Assembly (NCBI GenBank): GCA_905235745.1
Contig: CAJOMN010000009.1
Span: 62,001-126,000 of the forward strand
From: an uncultured Lachnospiraceae bacterium
GTDB taxonomy: Bacteria; Bacillota; Clostridia; Lachnospirales; Lachnospiraceae
DNA: 64,000 bases
Direction of reading: 5' to 3'
The position numbers and the translations under genes are program-made. Below the pieces are notes generated by a model, which saw only the letters and a program-made list of their open reading frames with translations, searched no databases and was not told the origin of the DNA. Of the stretch, positions 26,569 to 34,919 are shown piece after piece; position 1 is the first letter of the stretch, and every line of letters begins with the position of its first letter.

Positions 26569-26913
26569 ATGGAAGAAAAGAGAAAGAGCAAAAGATTTGT
26601 CCTTGAGGCAATGATAGCTATGGAAAGGGTTGACGGATCGAAGAACCGGCTCGTTCCGATAAGTATTATCGATGTTTCCGGATCGGGCATCGGATTTTCC
26701 TGCAAGGAGATACTTGAATTGAATTCCGTATATAAGCTTCAGCTCAAGATATGGACCGGTGACATTGTCGATGCGCTTGTCAATATCGTAAGATTTGACA
26801 ACAGCAATGATGATATGTACATATACGGCGCGAACTTTATAGGAATGCCGGAAAATGACACCTCAAAGTTCAATATCCATGAGCTTTTCGAGGAAGCCAA
26901 CAATAATGATTGA
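26569..26913 (+). CDS. PilZ-domain c-di-GMP-binding protein
   Basis: A 114-residue single PilZ domain. The two c-di-GMP-binding motifs are visible: RKSKR near the N-terminus (RxxxR) and DVSGSG (D/NxSxxG) about 35 residues later. It should act as a small receptor for the second messenger; its output partner is unknown. The window also encodes a diguanylate cyclase and an HD-GYP protein, though not adjacent. It has AAGGAGA upstream and sits directly before gpmI. Confidence 0.85.
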   Translation: MEEKRKSKRFVLEAMIAMERVDGSKNRLVPISIIDVSGSGIGFSCKEILELNSVYKLQLKIWTGDIVDALVNIVRFDNSNDDMYIYGANFIGMPENDTSKFNIHELFEEANNND

Positions 26914-26936
26914 TATATGTAAGAGGAGTACAGAAG

Positions 26937-28478
26937 ATGAGTAAAAAACCGACAGTTTTAATGATTCTTGACGGATACGGTCTGTCAGACAACGCGGAGG
27001 GCAATGCCGTTAAGCTTGCCAAGACACCGGTAGTTGATTCGCTTATGGCCAATTATCCGTTCGTAAAAGGGCTTGCAAGCGGTATGGCGGTAGGACTTCC
27101 GGACGGGCAGATGGGCAATTCAGAGGTCGGACATCTTAATATGGGTGCCGGCAGGATCGTATATCAGGAGCTTACCAGGATCACGAAAGAGATAAATGAC
27201 GGTGATTTCTTCGAGAACAAGAATCTGTTGAGAGCTATCAACAACTGCAAGGAGAAGGATTCCGCGCTTCACTTGTACGGCCTGCTGTCTGACGGAGGAG
27301 TCCACAGCCATATAACGCATCTGTACGGGCTCCTGGAGCTTGCGAAAAGAAACGGTCTTGGCAAGGTATATATCCACTGCTTCCTTGACGGAAGAGACAC
27401 ACCGCCCACTTCGGGAATAGATTACATCCGTCAGCTCCAGAGCAGGATGCGCCAGATCGGCGTCGGTGAGATCGCATCGGTTATGGGCCGTTATTATGCG
27501 ATGGACAGGGACAACAACTATGACAGGGTCAAGCTCGCCTACACCGCGCTTACAAAAGGCGAAGGCCTTACGGCTGCAAATGCCGAAGAGGCCGTTGAAG
27601 CATCATATGCAAGAGACGAGACCGATGAATTCGTAAAGCCTACCGTTATAGTTAACGGCGGTGTTCCGGTGGGAACGATCAATGACGACGATTCCATCAT
27701 ATTCTTTAATTTCAGACCCGACAGAGCCCGTGAGATCACACACGCATTCTGTGATGACGAGTTCCGCTCGTTCAAGCGCGAGAAGAAGCTTGACGTTGTA
27801 TATGTATGCTTTACGGATTACGATCCGCTTATCGAGAACAAATATGTTGCGTTCGAGAAGGTAGGCGTCAACAATACATTCGGTGAATATCTGTCTTCGC
27901 TGAACATGACACAGGCGAGGATAGCCGAAACGGAGAAATACGCGCATGTGACTTTCTTCTTCAACGGCGGTGTTGAAGAGCCAAACCCGGGTGAACAGAG
28001 GATACTGGTCAAATCGCCGAAGGTTGCGACCTATGATCTCAAGCCCGAGATGAGCGCGTATGAGGTATGCGATAACCTTGTAAAAGCGATCAAGTCGGAC
28101 AAGTATGATGTTATCATAATCAACTTCGCCAATCCCGATATGGTCGGACATACAGGAGTACTGGATGCCGCAATCAAAGCGATAGAAGCCGTTGACGAGT
28201 GTGTCGGAAGAGCATATGAGGCCGTTAAGGAAGTAGGCGGCATATTGTTTGTATGCGCCGATCACGGAAATGCGGAGCAGCTTATAGATCCCGAGACCGG
28301 TGAACCACATACCGCGCACACGACCAATCCGGTTCCGTTCATCCTCGTCAATTATGATGAAGCCTATACACTTCGCGAGGGAGGATGCCTTGCGGATATC
28401 GTTCCGACACTGTTGGAGTGTATGGGGCTTGAGCAGCCGAAAGAGATGACCGGAAAATCACTCCTAATTAAAAAATAA
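26937..28478 (+). CDS. gpmI: 2,3-bisphosphoglycerate-independent phosphoglycerate mutase
   Basis: Glycolytic enzyme interconverting 3- and 2-phosphoglycerate with a manganese-dependent phosphoserine mechanism. The 513-residue protein shows metal-binding MILDGYGLSDN, the catalytic Ser in GNSEVGHLNMGAGRI, HCFLDGRDTPPTSG and the C-terminal ADHGNAEQ metal site. I start it at 26937, preceded by AGAGGAG; an upstream frame beginning inside the PilZ gene adds unconserved residues. A long hairpin terminator follows. Confidence 0.96.
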   Translation: MSKKPTVLMILDGYGLSDNAEGNAVKLAKTPVVDSLMANYPFVKGLASGMAVGLPDGQMGNSEVGHLNMGAGRIVYQELTRITKEINDGDFFENKNLLRAINNCKEKDSALHLYGLLSDGGVHSHITHLYGLLELAKRNGLGKVYIHCFLDGRDTPPTSGIDYIRQLQSRMRQIGVGEIASVMGRYYAMDRDNNYDRVKLAYTALTKGEGLTAANAEEAVEASYARDETDEFVKPTVIVNGGVPVGTINDDDSIIFFNFRPDRAREITHAFCDDEFRSFKREKKLDVVYVCFTDYDPLIENKYVAFEKVGVNNTFGEYLSSLNMTQARIAETEKYAHVTFFFNGGVEEPNPGEQRILVKSPKVATYDLKPEMSAYEVCDNLVKAIKSDKYDVIIINFANPDMVGHTGVLDAAIKAIEAVDECVGRAYEAVKEVGGILFVCADHGNAEQLIDPETGEPHTAHTTNPVPFILVNYDEAYTLREGGCLADIVPTLLECMGLEQPKEMTGKSLLIKK

Positions 28479-28508
28479 TCCCTGAATCGGGACATATATG
28501 TAATACTT

Positions 28509-28564
28509 ACGGGTTTGTTTGTTAATTATGCATAAATTGCTTGAAAACAAACCCGTATTTTTTT
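28509..28564 (+). terminator. terminator of gpmI
   Basis: ACGGGTTTGTTT at 28509-28520 pairs with AAACAAACCCGT at 28545-28556 across a 24-base loop, followed by A and seven T residues. The loop itself holds the palindrome TTATGCATAA. Its 3' arm overlaps the next promoter. Confidence 0.8.
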
Positions 28565-28569
28565 ATAAT
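28541..28569 (+). promoter_or_regulatory. promoter of the EF-G paralogue
   Basis: TTGAAA at 28541-28546 and TATAAT at 28564-28569 with 17-base spacing. The -35 box is embedded in the gpmI terminator hairpin, so one stretch serves both genes. Confidence 0.65.
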
Positions 28570-28629
28570 TATTCTAAACGTATTAAGAGAATGCGTTAAT
28601 AATCTTACACTTATTGGAGGTAGTTACAA

Positions 28630-30723
28630 ATGAAGGTTTATCCCAGTAACAAGATCCGTAATGTCGTTATATTGGGACACGGCGGATGCGGAAAGACAAC
28701 ACTGACTGAAGCTATGGCATATCTGGCCGGGATTACCACGAGAATGGGCAAGACCGATGACGGTAATACTATAAGCGACTATGACAAGGAGGAGCAGAAG
28801 CGTCATTTCTCGATAGGGACAAGTGTTATCCCGATAGAATGGGATGACTGCAAGATCAATGTACTCGATACTCCCGGATATTTTGATTTTACCGGAGAGG
28901 TTGAGGAGGCAGTCGGAGCAGCTGCAGGTGCGATCATAGTTGTTTCCGGGAAGGCAGGCGTTGAAGTCGGTACTGAAAAGGCATGGGAAATATGCGAGAA
29001 GTACAAGCTGCCGAGGATCTTCTTTGTAACGGATATGGATGTCGACAACGCGAGCTACAGGAAGATTGTTGATGATCTCGAAGCTATGTACGGCAAGAAG
29101 ATAGCACCTTTCCATCTGCCCATACGCGAAGATGAGAAGCTTGTCGGATATGTAAATGTTGTCAGCGAAAAAGGCTACAGATGGACAGACGCGGGGAAGG
29201 CCGACGAATGCGATGTTCCTGATTACAGCCGCGAATATCTGGATAAGTACAAGGAATCACTTATGGAGGCAGTTGCCGAGACAAGTGAGGAATTCATGGA
29301 AAGGTATTTCGCCGGCGAGACATTCTCGGATGCCGAGATCCGTTCCGCTCTCTATGCGAATATCAATGACGGGACGATAGTTCCTGTCACGATGGGTTCG
29401 GGAATATTGTGCCGCGGGGTATATACCCTTATGGACGATATAATCAAATACTTCAAGAGCCCCGACCAGAGGCAGCTTAACGGTATCAATCAGAAGACGG
29501 GAGAGATATTCGAGGCCAACTATGATTTCTCCAAGCCCAAATCGGCATATGTATGGAAGACGATAGTAGATCCGTTCATCGGTAAATATTCGCTGATAAA
29601 GGTATGCTCGGGCGTGCTCAAGAGTGATGATACGCTCTATAACAGCGACAAGGATACGGACGAGAGGATCGGTAAGCTCTATGTGCTTCGCGGCAACAAG
29701 CCGATCGAAGTGGAAGAGCTTCAGGCCGGCGATATAGGCGCTCTTGCAAAGCTTACGAGCGTCAAGACGGGCGATACGCTCTCTACCAAGGCCAATCCGA
29801 TACAGTATCCGAAGACCGAGATCAGCAAGCCTTACACATATATGAGATACAAGGCCAAGAATAAGGGAGATATCGATAAGGTATCCTCGGCTCTTGCTAA
29901 GATCATGGAAGAGGATCTTACAGTCAAGAACGTTAACGATGCCGAGAACAGACAGAGCCTTATATATGCCCTCGGAGACCAGGCTATCGAGATCGTTGCA
30001 AGCAAGCTTGCCAATGTATACAAGGTGGAGATAGAGCTTGAGGAGCCCAAGGTTGCTTACAGAGAGACTATCAAGAAGACTTCGGATGTTGAGGCGAAAT
30101 ACAAGAAACAGTCGGGCGGACACGGACAGTATGGTCATGTTAAGATGAAGTTCGAACCCCTTGGCGATATGGAGAAGGCATATGAATTTGAACAGATAGT
30201 TGTCGGCGGAGCAGTTCCGAAGAACTATTTCCCCGCTGTTGAAAAGGGACTTGCCGAGTCAGTATTAAAGGGACCCATGGCAGCATATCCCGTTGTCGGA
30301 GTCAAGGCTATACTGTACGACGGATCATACCATCCGGTTGATTCATCGGAGCAGGCATTCAAGATGGCGACCATTCAGGCGTTCAAGAAAGGCTTCATGG
30401 AAGCCGGACCTGTTCTGCTCGAGCCTATAGCATCCCTGAAGGTTACCGTACCGGATCAGTATACCGGTGATGTAATGGGTGATCTTAATAAGAGACGCGG
30501 AAGAGTACTCGGAATGAATCCCGTTGGCGGTGGCAAGCAGGTCGTTGAAGCGGAGATACCGATGACAGGTCTGTACGGATACTGCACTGTACTTCGTTCG
30601 ATGACCGGCGGACGCGGCGTATATGAATATGAGTTTGTGCGTTACGAGCAGTGCCCTTCGGATGTACAGGAGAAGGAAGTTGCCGCAAGAGCGAGCAAAC
30701 TTGTTGACGAGAGTGCAGACTAA
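28630..30723 (+). CDS. elongation factor G-like translational GTPase (EF-G paralogue)
   Basis: A 697-residue protein with the five-domain layout of EF-G: G domain, domain II, and C-terminal domains with KQSGGHGQYGHVKMKFEP and NKRRGRVLGMNP. The P-loop GHGGCGKTTLTEA and the DTPGYFDF switch match the second group of bacterial EF-G (EF-G2), not the canonical one with GHVDHGKTT. The guanine-specificity motif NKxD reads TDMD here, a notable change. It stands alone, away from rpsL, rpsG and tuf, so the main EF-G is expected elsewhere. Its exact role (translocation, recycling or other) is not known. Strong GGAGG site upstream. Confidence 0.85.
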   Translation: MKVYPSNKIRNVVILGHGGCGKTTLTEAMAYLAGITTRMGKTDDGNTISDYDKEEQKRHFSIGTSVIPIEWDDCKINVLDTPGYFDFTGEVEEAVGAAAGAIIVVSGKAGVEVGTEKAWEICEKYKLPRIFFVTDMDVDNASYRKIVDDLEAMYGKKIAPFHLPIREDEKLVGYVNVVSEKGYRWTDAGKADECDVPDYSREYLDKYKESLMEAVAETSEEFMERYFAGETFSDAEIRSALYANINDGTIVPVTMGSGILCRGVYTLMDDIIKYFKSPDQRQLNGINQKTGEIFEANYDFSKPKSAYVWKTIVDPFIGKYSLIKVCSGVLKSDDTLYNSDKDTDERIGKLYVLRGNKPIEVEELQAGDIGALAKLTSVKTGDTLSTKANPIQYPKTEISKPYTYMRYKAKNKGDIDKVSSALAKIMEEDLTVKNVNDAENRQSLIYALGDQAIEIVASKLANVYKVEIELEEPKVAYRETIKKTSDVEAKYKKQSGGHGQYGHVKMKFEPLGDMEKAYEFEQIVVGGAVPKNYFPAVEKGLAESVLKGPMAAYPVVGVKAILYDGSYHPVDSSEQAFKMATIQAFKKGFMEAGPVLLEPIASLKVTVPDQYTGDVMGDLNKRRGRVLGMNPVGGGKQVVEAEIPMTGLYGYCTVLRSMTGGRGVYEYEFVRYEQCPSDVQEKEVAARASKLVDESAD

Positions 30724-31820
30724 GAGTTCACTACCTGATTGCGGCCATTCTGCTTACCTTTATACAGGCGTTTGTCCGCAATCTCGATAAGTGTTTTTAC
30801 CTTTGCTCCGGAGTAGTAACCACATACTCCGAGCGTTATGGAAACATGTAGTTTCCTGCCTTCATATTCGAATTCATAATCATTAATGGCGGCCCTGATC
30901 CTGTTTGCAACTTCAATTGCAATGTCAGGGTCGTCGTTTATGAGCAGCAGAAACTCCTCGCCTCCCCATCTGCAGGCACTGTCCTTGGCTCGTATCTGCG
31001 CCGATATCAGTCTGCTGATATTCTGGAGGACATAATCCCCGCAGTCATGACCGTATGTATCGTTGAATTCCTTGAAATGGTCGATATCGCCCATGATAAG
31101 GCTGTATTTGACATCATTCATCAGCGCGTTGCGGTGCGCCTGATTAAGCCGCTCGTCCATACTGCGTCTGTTGAGAAAATGTGTAAGCGGATCAAAGCTC
31201 GCTTCGTCTTCAAGGCGTTCCTGCTCCGATTCCATTTTAAGCTGCATCGCATTGACTTCGATCGCAAAGAGTGCTGAGAACAGAAACGTCATTGCTAGTC
31301 CGATCACAATATTAAAATATGCCATGAATACTTCGATGGATTTACCTATCCCGGTGACAAAAGCAGGCATGGCGTACGATACGCCCCGCATGATCATATA
31401 GCCGGCGGATACCGACGCGCCGGTAATAAACGGATATAAGAGCTTGCGCTTTAATGACGATACAGAATAAGCCAGATAGTACGAGACGGGAATCATTGCG
31501 ATAAGATAGAACATGAAATTGTAATCCCATCCGACAAACAGTGTCGCAAGACACGAGTGAAGCAATACCTCGATCATGACTATGATATATATACTGCCGT
31601 AATGGCTCGTATTGACGTTCGGTACTACGCGGGCAACCGTTATATAGAATATAACCGCGGCAATATTGTATATTCCCATAAACATTATCCCGATGAGAAA
31701 GAATATTACCATGAACAAAAAATGTATGATCGCCGTTCCGTTCAGTAGTATCGAATACCTGATCGCATCATAATTTGTCCGATCATTGTCCTCGCGTGCC
31801 AACAGTATTTTCTGAAGCAT
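30720..31820 (-). CDS. membrane diguanylate cyclase (GGDEF)
   Basis: A 366-residue protein with about six N-terminal membrane segments (residues 30-190), a short coiled linker and a C-terminal GGDEF domain that would make c-di-GMP from two GTP. The active site reads GGEEF, and RAKD five residues before it is an intact RxxD inhibitory site, so product feedback is expected. DPLTHFLNRRSMDERL and DIDHFKEFNDTYGHDCGD are the standard GTP-binding parts. It converges with the EF-G paralogue and overlaps its stop by four bases. Strong GGAGGT ribosome binding site. Confidence 0.94.
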   Translation of the reverse strand: MLQKILLAREDNDRTNYDAIRYSILLNGTAIIHFLFMVIFFLIGIMFMGIYNIAAVIFYITVARVVPNVNTSHYGSIYIIVMIEVLLHSCLATLFVGWDYNFMFYLIAMIPVSYYLAYSVSSLKRKLLYPFITGASVSAGYMIMRGVSYAMPAFVTGIGKSIEVFMAYFNIVIGLAMTFLFSALFAIEVNAMQLKMESEQERLEDEASFDPLTHFLNRRSMDERLNQAHRNALMNDVKYSLIMGDIDHFKEFNDTYGHDCGDYVLQNISRLISAQIRAKDSACRWGGEEFLLLINDDPDIAIEVANRIRAAINDYEFEYEGRKLHVSITLGVCGYYSGAKVKTLIEIADKRLYKGKQNGRNQVVNS

Positions 31821-31871
31821 GATATACCTCCGTGCACTCTTTCAAGCGCGTCCTGTCTGTGATATTATATC

Positions 31872-31899
31872 ATTATTGATAATATGATGATAGTGTCAA
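31872..31899 (-). promoter_or_regulatory. promoter of the diguanylate cyclase gene
   Basis: On the minus strand, a perfect TTGACA (plus-strand 31894-31899) and AATAAT (31872-31877) with 16-base spacing, about 52 bases before the start. Confidence 0.55.
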
Positions 31900-31926
31900 A
31901 AGGCAAAATGAAATTTTCCAAAGTCA

Positions 31927-31955
31927 TTTACAAACATATGTTCGTGTAGTATTAT
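31927..31955 (+). promoter_or_regulatory. promoter of the NusG-II/Gx/ruvAB genes
   Basis: TTTACA at 31927-31932 and TATTAT at 31950-31955 with 17-base spacing. The -10 box ends only seven bases before the ATG at 31963, so the transcript may be nearly leaderless. Confidence 0.6.
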
Positions 31956-31962
31956 CATAATT

Positions 31963-32322
31963 ATGAATAAGAAGGATTATGTGCTTCTTGCCGTGCTGCT
32001 TACGGCGGCTATTGTCATGCTTATCCCGCTAAGGCACAGAGCTTTGGCTGATGAGGCATATATATATGTGAACGGGGATCTGTACGGTATATACGATCTT
32101 GGTGTCCCGCAGGATATACATATAGATAATAACGGGATAGGCGATGATATTGCCATATCGGGCGGCACCGTGTATATGAAGGATGCAACATGCCCCGGCA
32201 GACAGTGCGTTGCGAGCGGACATATCAGCCGCGCTAACGAGAGCATATGCTGTGCACCGGCAGGGGTATTGATAGTGGTACATTCCGATAAGAATGCTGA
32301 ATATGATGCGATCACCAGGTAA
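31963..32322 (+). CDS. NusG domain II-containing exported protein
   Basis: A 119-residue protein with an N-terminal hydrophobic helix (about residues 6-23, possibly a signal or anchor) and a NusG_II domain: YIYVNGDLYGIYDL, then the cysteine-bearing CPGRQCVASGHI and ICCAPAGVLIVV. This family is common in Clostridia beside Gx transporters and electron-transport genes, but its function is not established. No Shine-Dalgarno sequence precedes the ATG, and the promoter is immediately upstream, so translation may start on a leaderless message. It overlaps the next gene. Confidence 0.82.
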   Translation: MNKKDYVLLAVLLTAAIVMLIPLRHRALADEAYIYVNGDLYGIYDLGVPQDIHIDNNGIGDDIAISGGTVYMKDATCPGRQCVASGHISRANESICCAPAGVLIVVHSDKNAEYDAITR

Positions 32323-32821
32323 GACAATCACGCTTGCTGCCGCTTTTGCCGCGGCAGGTCTGATATTGGGATATATTGAGACGATCTTTATCCTTCCGGT
32401 CAATATCCCGGGATTCAGGATAGGGCTCGCCAACATTGTGAGCGTATTGTCGCTTTACATGCTGGGCGGATATTACGCATCATTTATAGTCATATTACGG
32501 GTGGTAACAGGCTCGGTTTTATTCGGTACTCCGGTAAGCTTTGCATACAGTATATGCGGAGCCGTATTGTCGCTGGCGGTTATGACTCTTCTCAGAAGGA
32601 CCGGGCTGTCCGTTTACGGGGTAAGCGTTGCCGGAGCAGTATCGCACAATATTGCCCAGATTCTTGTGGCGCTTGTATTTGTCAGGAACGTATATATCCT
32701 TTCATATATTCCGGTGCTGATCATCATCGGAGTATTATCGGGACTCATTGTCGGACTTGTTTCGGATATCATATATAAGAGGCTTAGGAAGATCTCTGCA
32801 TTTGATCCGGAGGAACTGTGA
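32294..32821 (+). CDS. Gx transporter family membrane protein
   Basis: A small polytopic protein of up to 175 residues with about five membrane helices. GYIETIFILPVNIPGFRIGL followed by ANIVSVLSLYML is the recognisable Gx-family block, once named heptaprenyl diphosphate synthase component I by association. It resembles the membrane (S-type) part of ECF transporters; substrate unknown. The start is uncertain: ATGs at 32294, 32303 and 32306 all lie within the end of the NusG-II gene and none has a good ribosome binding site, so translational coupling is likely. Confidence 0.82.
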   Translation: MLNMMRSPGKTITLAAAFAAAGLILGYIETIFILPVNIPGFRIGLANIVSVLSLYMLGGYYASFIVILRVVTGSVLFGTPVSFAYSICGAVLSLAVMTLLRRTGLSVYGVSVAGAVSHNIAQILVALVFVRNVYILSYIPVLIIIGVLSGLIVGLVSDIIYKRLRKISAFDPEEL

Positions 32822-32827
32822 GGAAAT

Positions 32828-33439
32828 ATGATAGGTTATCTTAAAGGCGAAGTGGCCGGTATTTATGAAGACAGCATCATACTTGAGGTCGGAGGAGTCG
32901 GGTACAATATATTTATGCCGGCAAGTTCACTTGATCTCATCGACGGTCTGGGGATAACGGTCAAGATATACACATATCTGCTTGTAAGGGAAGATGCACT
33001 GTCACTGTACGGATTTCTTACAAGGGATGATCTCGAACTGTACAAGATGCTTATAAGCGTTAACGGGATCGGACCAAAGGGAGGTCTCGCGCTGCTGTCC
33101 GTAATGACATCGGATGAGCTTCGTTTCGCGATTCTGTCCGGCGATGCGAAGCAGATAGGCAAGGCTCCGGGGATAGGACCCAAGACCGCACAGCGGCTTA
33201 TCATAGATCTGAAGGATAAGGTCAGCATTGCGGATGCTTTTGATATGAGTACGGACGGCGGTTCGCGTCATGATGAGGCGGGAGGACTTGGCTCGATACG
33301 CGAAGAAGCGGTTGAAGCACTTGTATCACTCGGCTATTCGCAGTCGGAAAGCTACCGGGCTGTCAGAAGCGTCGGTAATGAACTTGAGGATGTTGAATCT
33401 GTATTAAAGGCAGCTCTTGGCAACATGTCCAAATATTAG
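32828..33439 (+). CDS. ruvA: Holliday junction branch migration protein RuvA
   Basis: DNA-binding subunit of the RuvAB branch-migration machine. The 203-residue protein has domain I ([19 protein letters not shown]), two helix-hairpin-helix motifs ([17 protein letters not shown] and [20 protein letters not shown]) and a C-terminal domain III ([22 protein letters not shown]) that contacts RuvB. It is followed by ruvB after eight bases, the usual order. Confidence 0.96.
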   Translation: MIGYLKGEVAGIYEDSIILEVGGVGYNIFMPASSLDLIDGLGITVKIYTYLLVREDALSLYGFLTRDDLELYKMLISVNGIGPKGGLALLSVMTSDELRFAILSGDAKQIGKAPGIGPKTAQRLIIDLKDKVSIADAFDMSTDGGSRHDEAGGLGSIREEAVEALVSLGYSQSESYRAVRSVGNELEDVESVLKAALGNMSKY

Positions 33440-33447
33440 GTGAGTAC

Positions 33448-34440
33448 ATGACAAGAACAATAGAAACAAAGCTTACGGAAGAGGATATCAGGATAGAAGG
33501 GAGCCTGCGGCCATCCAATCTTGACAGTTACATAGGTCAGGAGAAGGTCAAGGACAATCTCAGGATATACATAGAGGCAGCCAGGCGAAGGGGCGATACG
33601 CTTGACCATGTGCTGTTCTACGGCCCTCCCGGTCTTGGTAAGACTACGCTTGCCGCTATAATCGCGAATGAAATGGGAGTCGGCATCAAGATTACGAGCG
33701 GACCTGCCATTGAAAAGCCCGGGGAGATAGCGGCCATTCTGAACGGTCTGTCCGAAGGTGATGTCCTGTTTATCGATGAGATACACAGACTCAACAGACA
33801 GGTTGAGGAGGTGCTGTATCCCGCAATGGAGGATTTTGCGATAGATATCATGGTGGGAAAGGGGCCTACCGCACGTTCGATACGACTGGATCTTCCGAAG
33901 TTCACGCTTGTCGGCGCCACGACAAGGGCAGGGCTTCTTACGGCACCGCTTCGCGACCGTTTCGGTGTACTGAGCCGGCTGGAATTCTACAATGCCGATG
34001 AGCTTGCAACTATCATCGGCAATTCCGCCGTTATCCTCCATGTTGATATTGAAGAGACCGGCGCATATGAGATCGCCAGAAGGAGCCGCGGAACGCCGAG
34101 GCTTGCGAACAGGCTTCTTAAGAGGGTAAGGGACTTTGCCCAGGTACGCTACAACGGTGTCATCACCGAAGAGGTCGCACGGGAAGCTCTTGACCTTATG
34201 GGTGTGGATCCGCTCGGGCTTGACAATTCGGACAGAAACCTTCTGATGACAATGATCAACAAGTTTTCCGGAGGCCCTGTGGGACTTGATACTCTGTCGG
34301 CAGCCATCGGAGAGGATGCGGGAACAATATCAGATGTTATTGAACCGTATCTTATACAGAACGGCTTTATCAACCGCACGCCGCAGGGAAGAGTGGTTAC
34401 CGACAGGTGTTACGGTCATTTCGGTATCAGACCCGAATGA
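33448..34440 (+). CDS. ruvB: Holliday junction branch migration ATPase RuvB
   Basis: Hexameric AAA+ motor of the RuvAB complex, 330 residues. Visible are [19 protein letters not shown], Walker [13 protein letters not shown], Walker [10 protein letters not shown], sensor 1 [18 protein letters not shown] and the winged-helix end [15 protein letters not shown]. RuvA is immediately upstream. No RuvC is seen; RecU, the Firmicute resolvase, is encoded at 59 kb. Confidence 0.97.
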   Translation: MTRTIETKLTEEDIRIEGSLRPSNLDSYIGQEKVKDNLRIYIEAARRRGDTLDHVLFYGPPGLGKTTLAAIIANEMGVGIKITSGPAIEKPGEIAAILNGLSEGDVLFIDEIHRLNRQVEEVLYPAMEDFAIDIMVGKGPTARSIRLDLPKFTLVGATTRAGLLTAPLRDRFGVLSRLEFYNADELATIIGNSAVILHVDIEETGAYEIARRSRGTPRLANRLLKRVRDFAQVRYNGVITEEVAREALDLMGVDPLGLDNSDRNLLMTMINKFSGGPVGLDTLSAAIGEDAGTISDVIEPYLIQNGFINRTPQGRVVTDRCYGHFGIRPE

Positions 34441-34458
34441 ACCATATTAATATTAAGG

Positions 34459-34486
34459 TTGTTTTATTTTATCTATTTGGTATAAT
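34459..34486 (+). promoter_or_regulatory. promoter of zapA
   Basis: TTGTTT at 34459-34464 and TATAAT at 34481-34486, 16-base spacing, with an extended -10 (TGG directly ahead of TATAAT). Confidence 0.6.
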
Positions 34487-34517
34487 CTATTGAGCAGTAT
34501 TTTTTTCGGAGGATGAT

Positions 34518-34793
34518 ATGATCGGAAACAATGATATCGAAGTCGTAATAGGCGGGAAGGTAGTTACCTTAAGCGGCTCCGAAAGTGAAGAATATTTGCA
34601 GAAGGTAGCTTCGTATATTAATAACAAGATTGCCGAATACAACAATGTCGACTCTTTCAGAAGACAACCGGCCGATATGCAGAATGTCCTGCTGCTTCTT
34701 AACATAGCCGATGACTATTTTAAACTGAAGAAGCAGATTGATTCCTTTCAGGATGAGATAGATGCCAAGGAATCGGGAGCTTTACGACCTTAA
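34518..34793 (+). CDS. zapA: cell division protein ZapA (shortened by an apparent frameshift)
   Basis: FtsZ-ring stabilising protein. The N-terminal domain NDIEVVIGGKVVTLSGSESEEYLQKVASYIN and the start of the coiled coil NVLLLLNIADDYFKLKKQ are typical. As read, the protein ends after 91 residues with DAKESGALRP. The +1 frame then continues the expected coiled coil (NRELYDLKHELIASQIKLES and on) to a stop at 34864-34866, so one base appears to be extra near 34770. The joined product would be about 115 residues. The truncated form still has the FtsZ-binding domain. The shift could be a sequencing error, a mutation or, less likely, programmed. GGAGG precedes the start. Confidence 0.8.
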   Translation: MIGNNDIEVVIGGKVVTLSGSESEEYLQKVASYINNKIAEYNNVDSFRRQPADMQNVLLLLNIADDYFKLKKQIDSFQDEIDAKESGALRP

Positions 34794-34866
34794 GCACGAA
34801 CTGATAGCATCCCAGATCAAACTGGAAAGCAGAGAAAAGCAGATCAAGACCCTGCAGGGTAAATAA
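34771..34866 (+). pseudogene. out-of-frame C-terminal coiled-coil part of zapA
   Basis: The +1 frame relative to zapA encodes a charged helix of about 31 residues with RELYDLKHELIASQIKLES, the pattern that continues ZapA in related Clostridia. It overlaps the last codons of zapA and ends just ahead of the terminator, which supports it being the detached end of the same gene. Confidence 0.65.
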
Positions 34867-34870
34867 TCAA

Positions 34871-34896
34871 AAGGATGCCTTCCGGCATCCTTTTTT
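34871..34896 (+). terminator. terminator after zapA
   Basis: AAGGATGCC at 34871-34879 pairs with GGCATCCTT at 34884-34892 around a TTCC loop, followed by T residues. Confidence 0.9.
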
Positions 34897-34919
34897 GAAC
34901 CGTATTATAGCGGAAACGA

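Noticed and set aside
29257-30138. 293-codon open frame opposite the EF-G paralogue
   Set aside because: Antisense shadow in a gene with biased codon use; no ribosome binding site and no family motifs.
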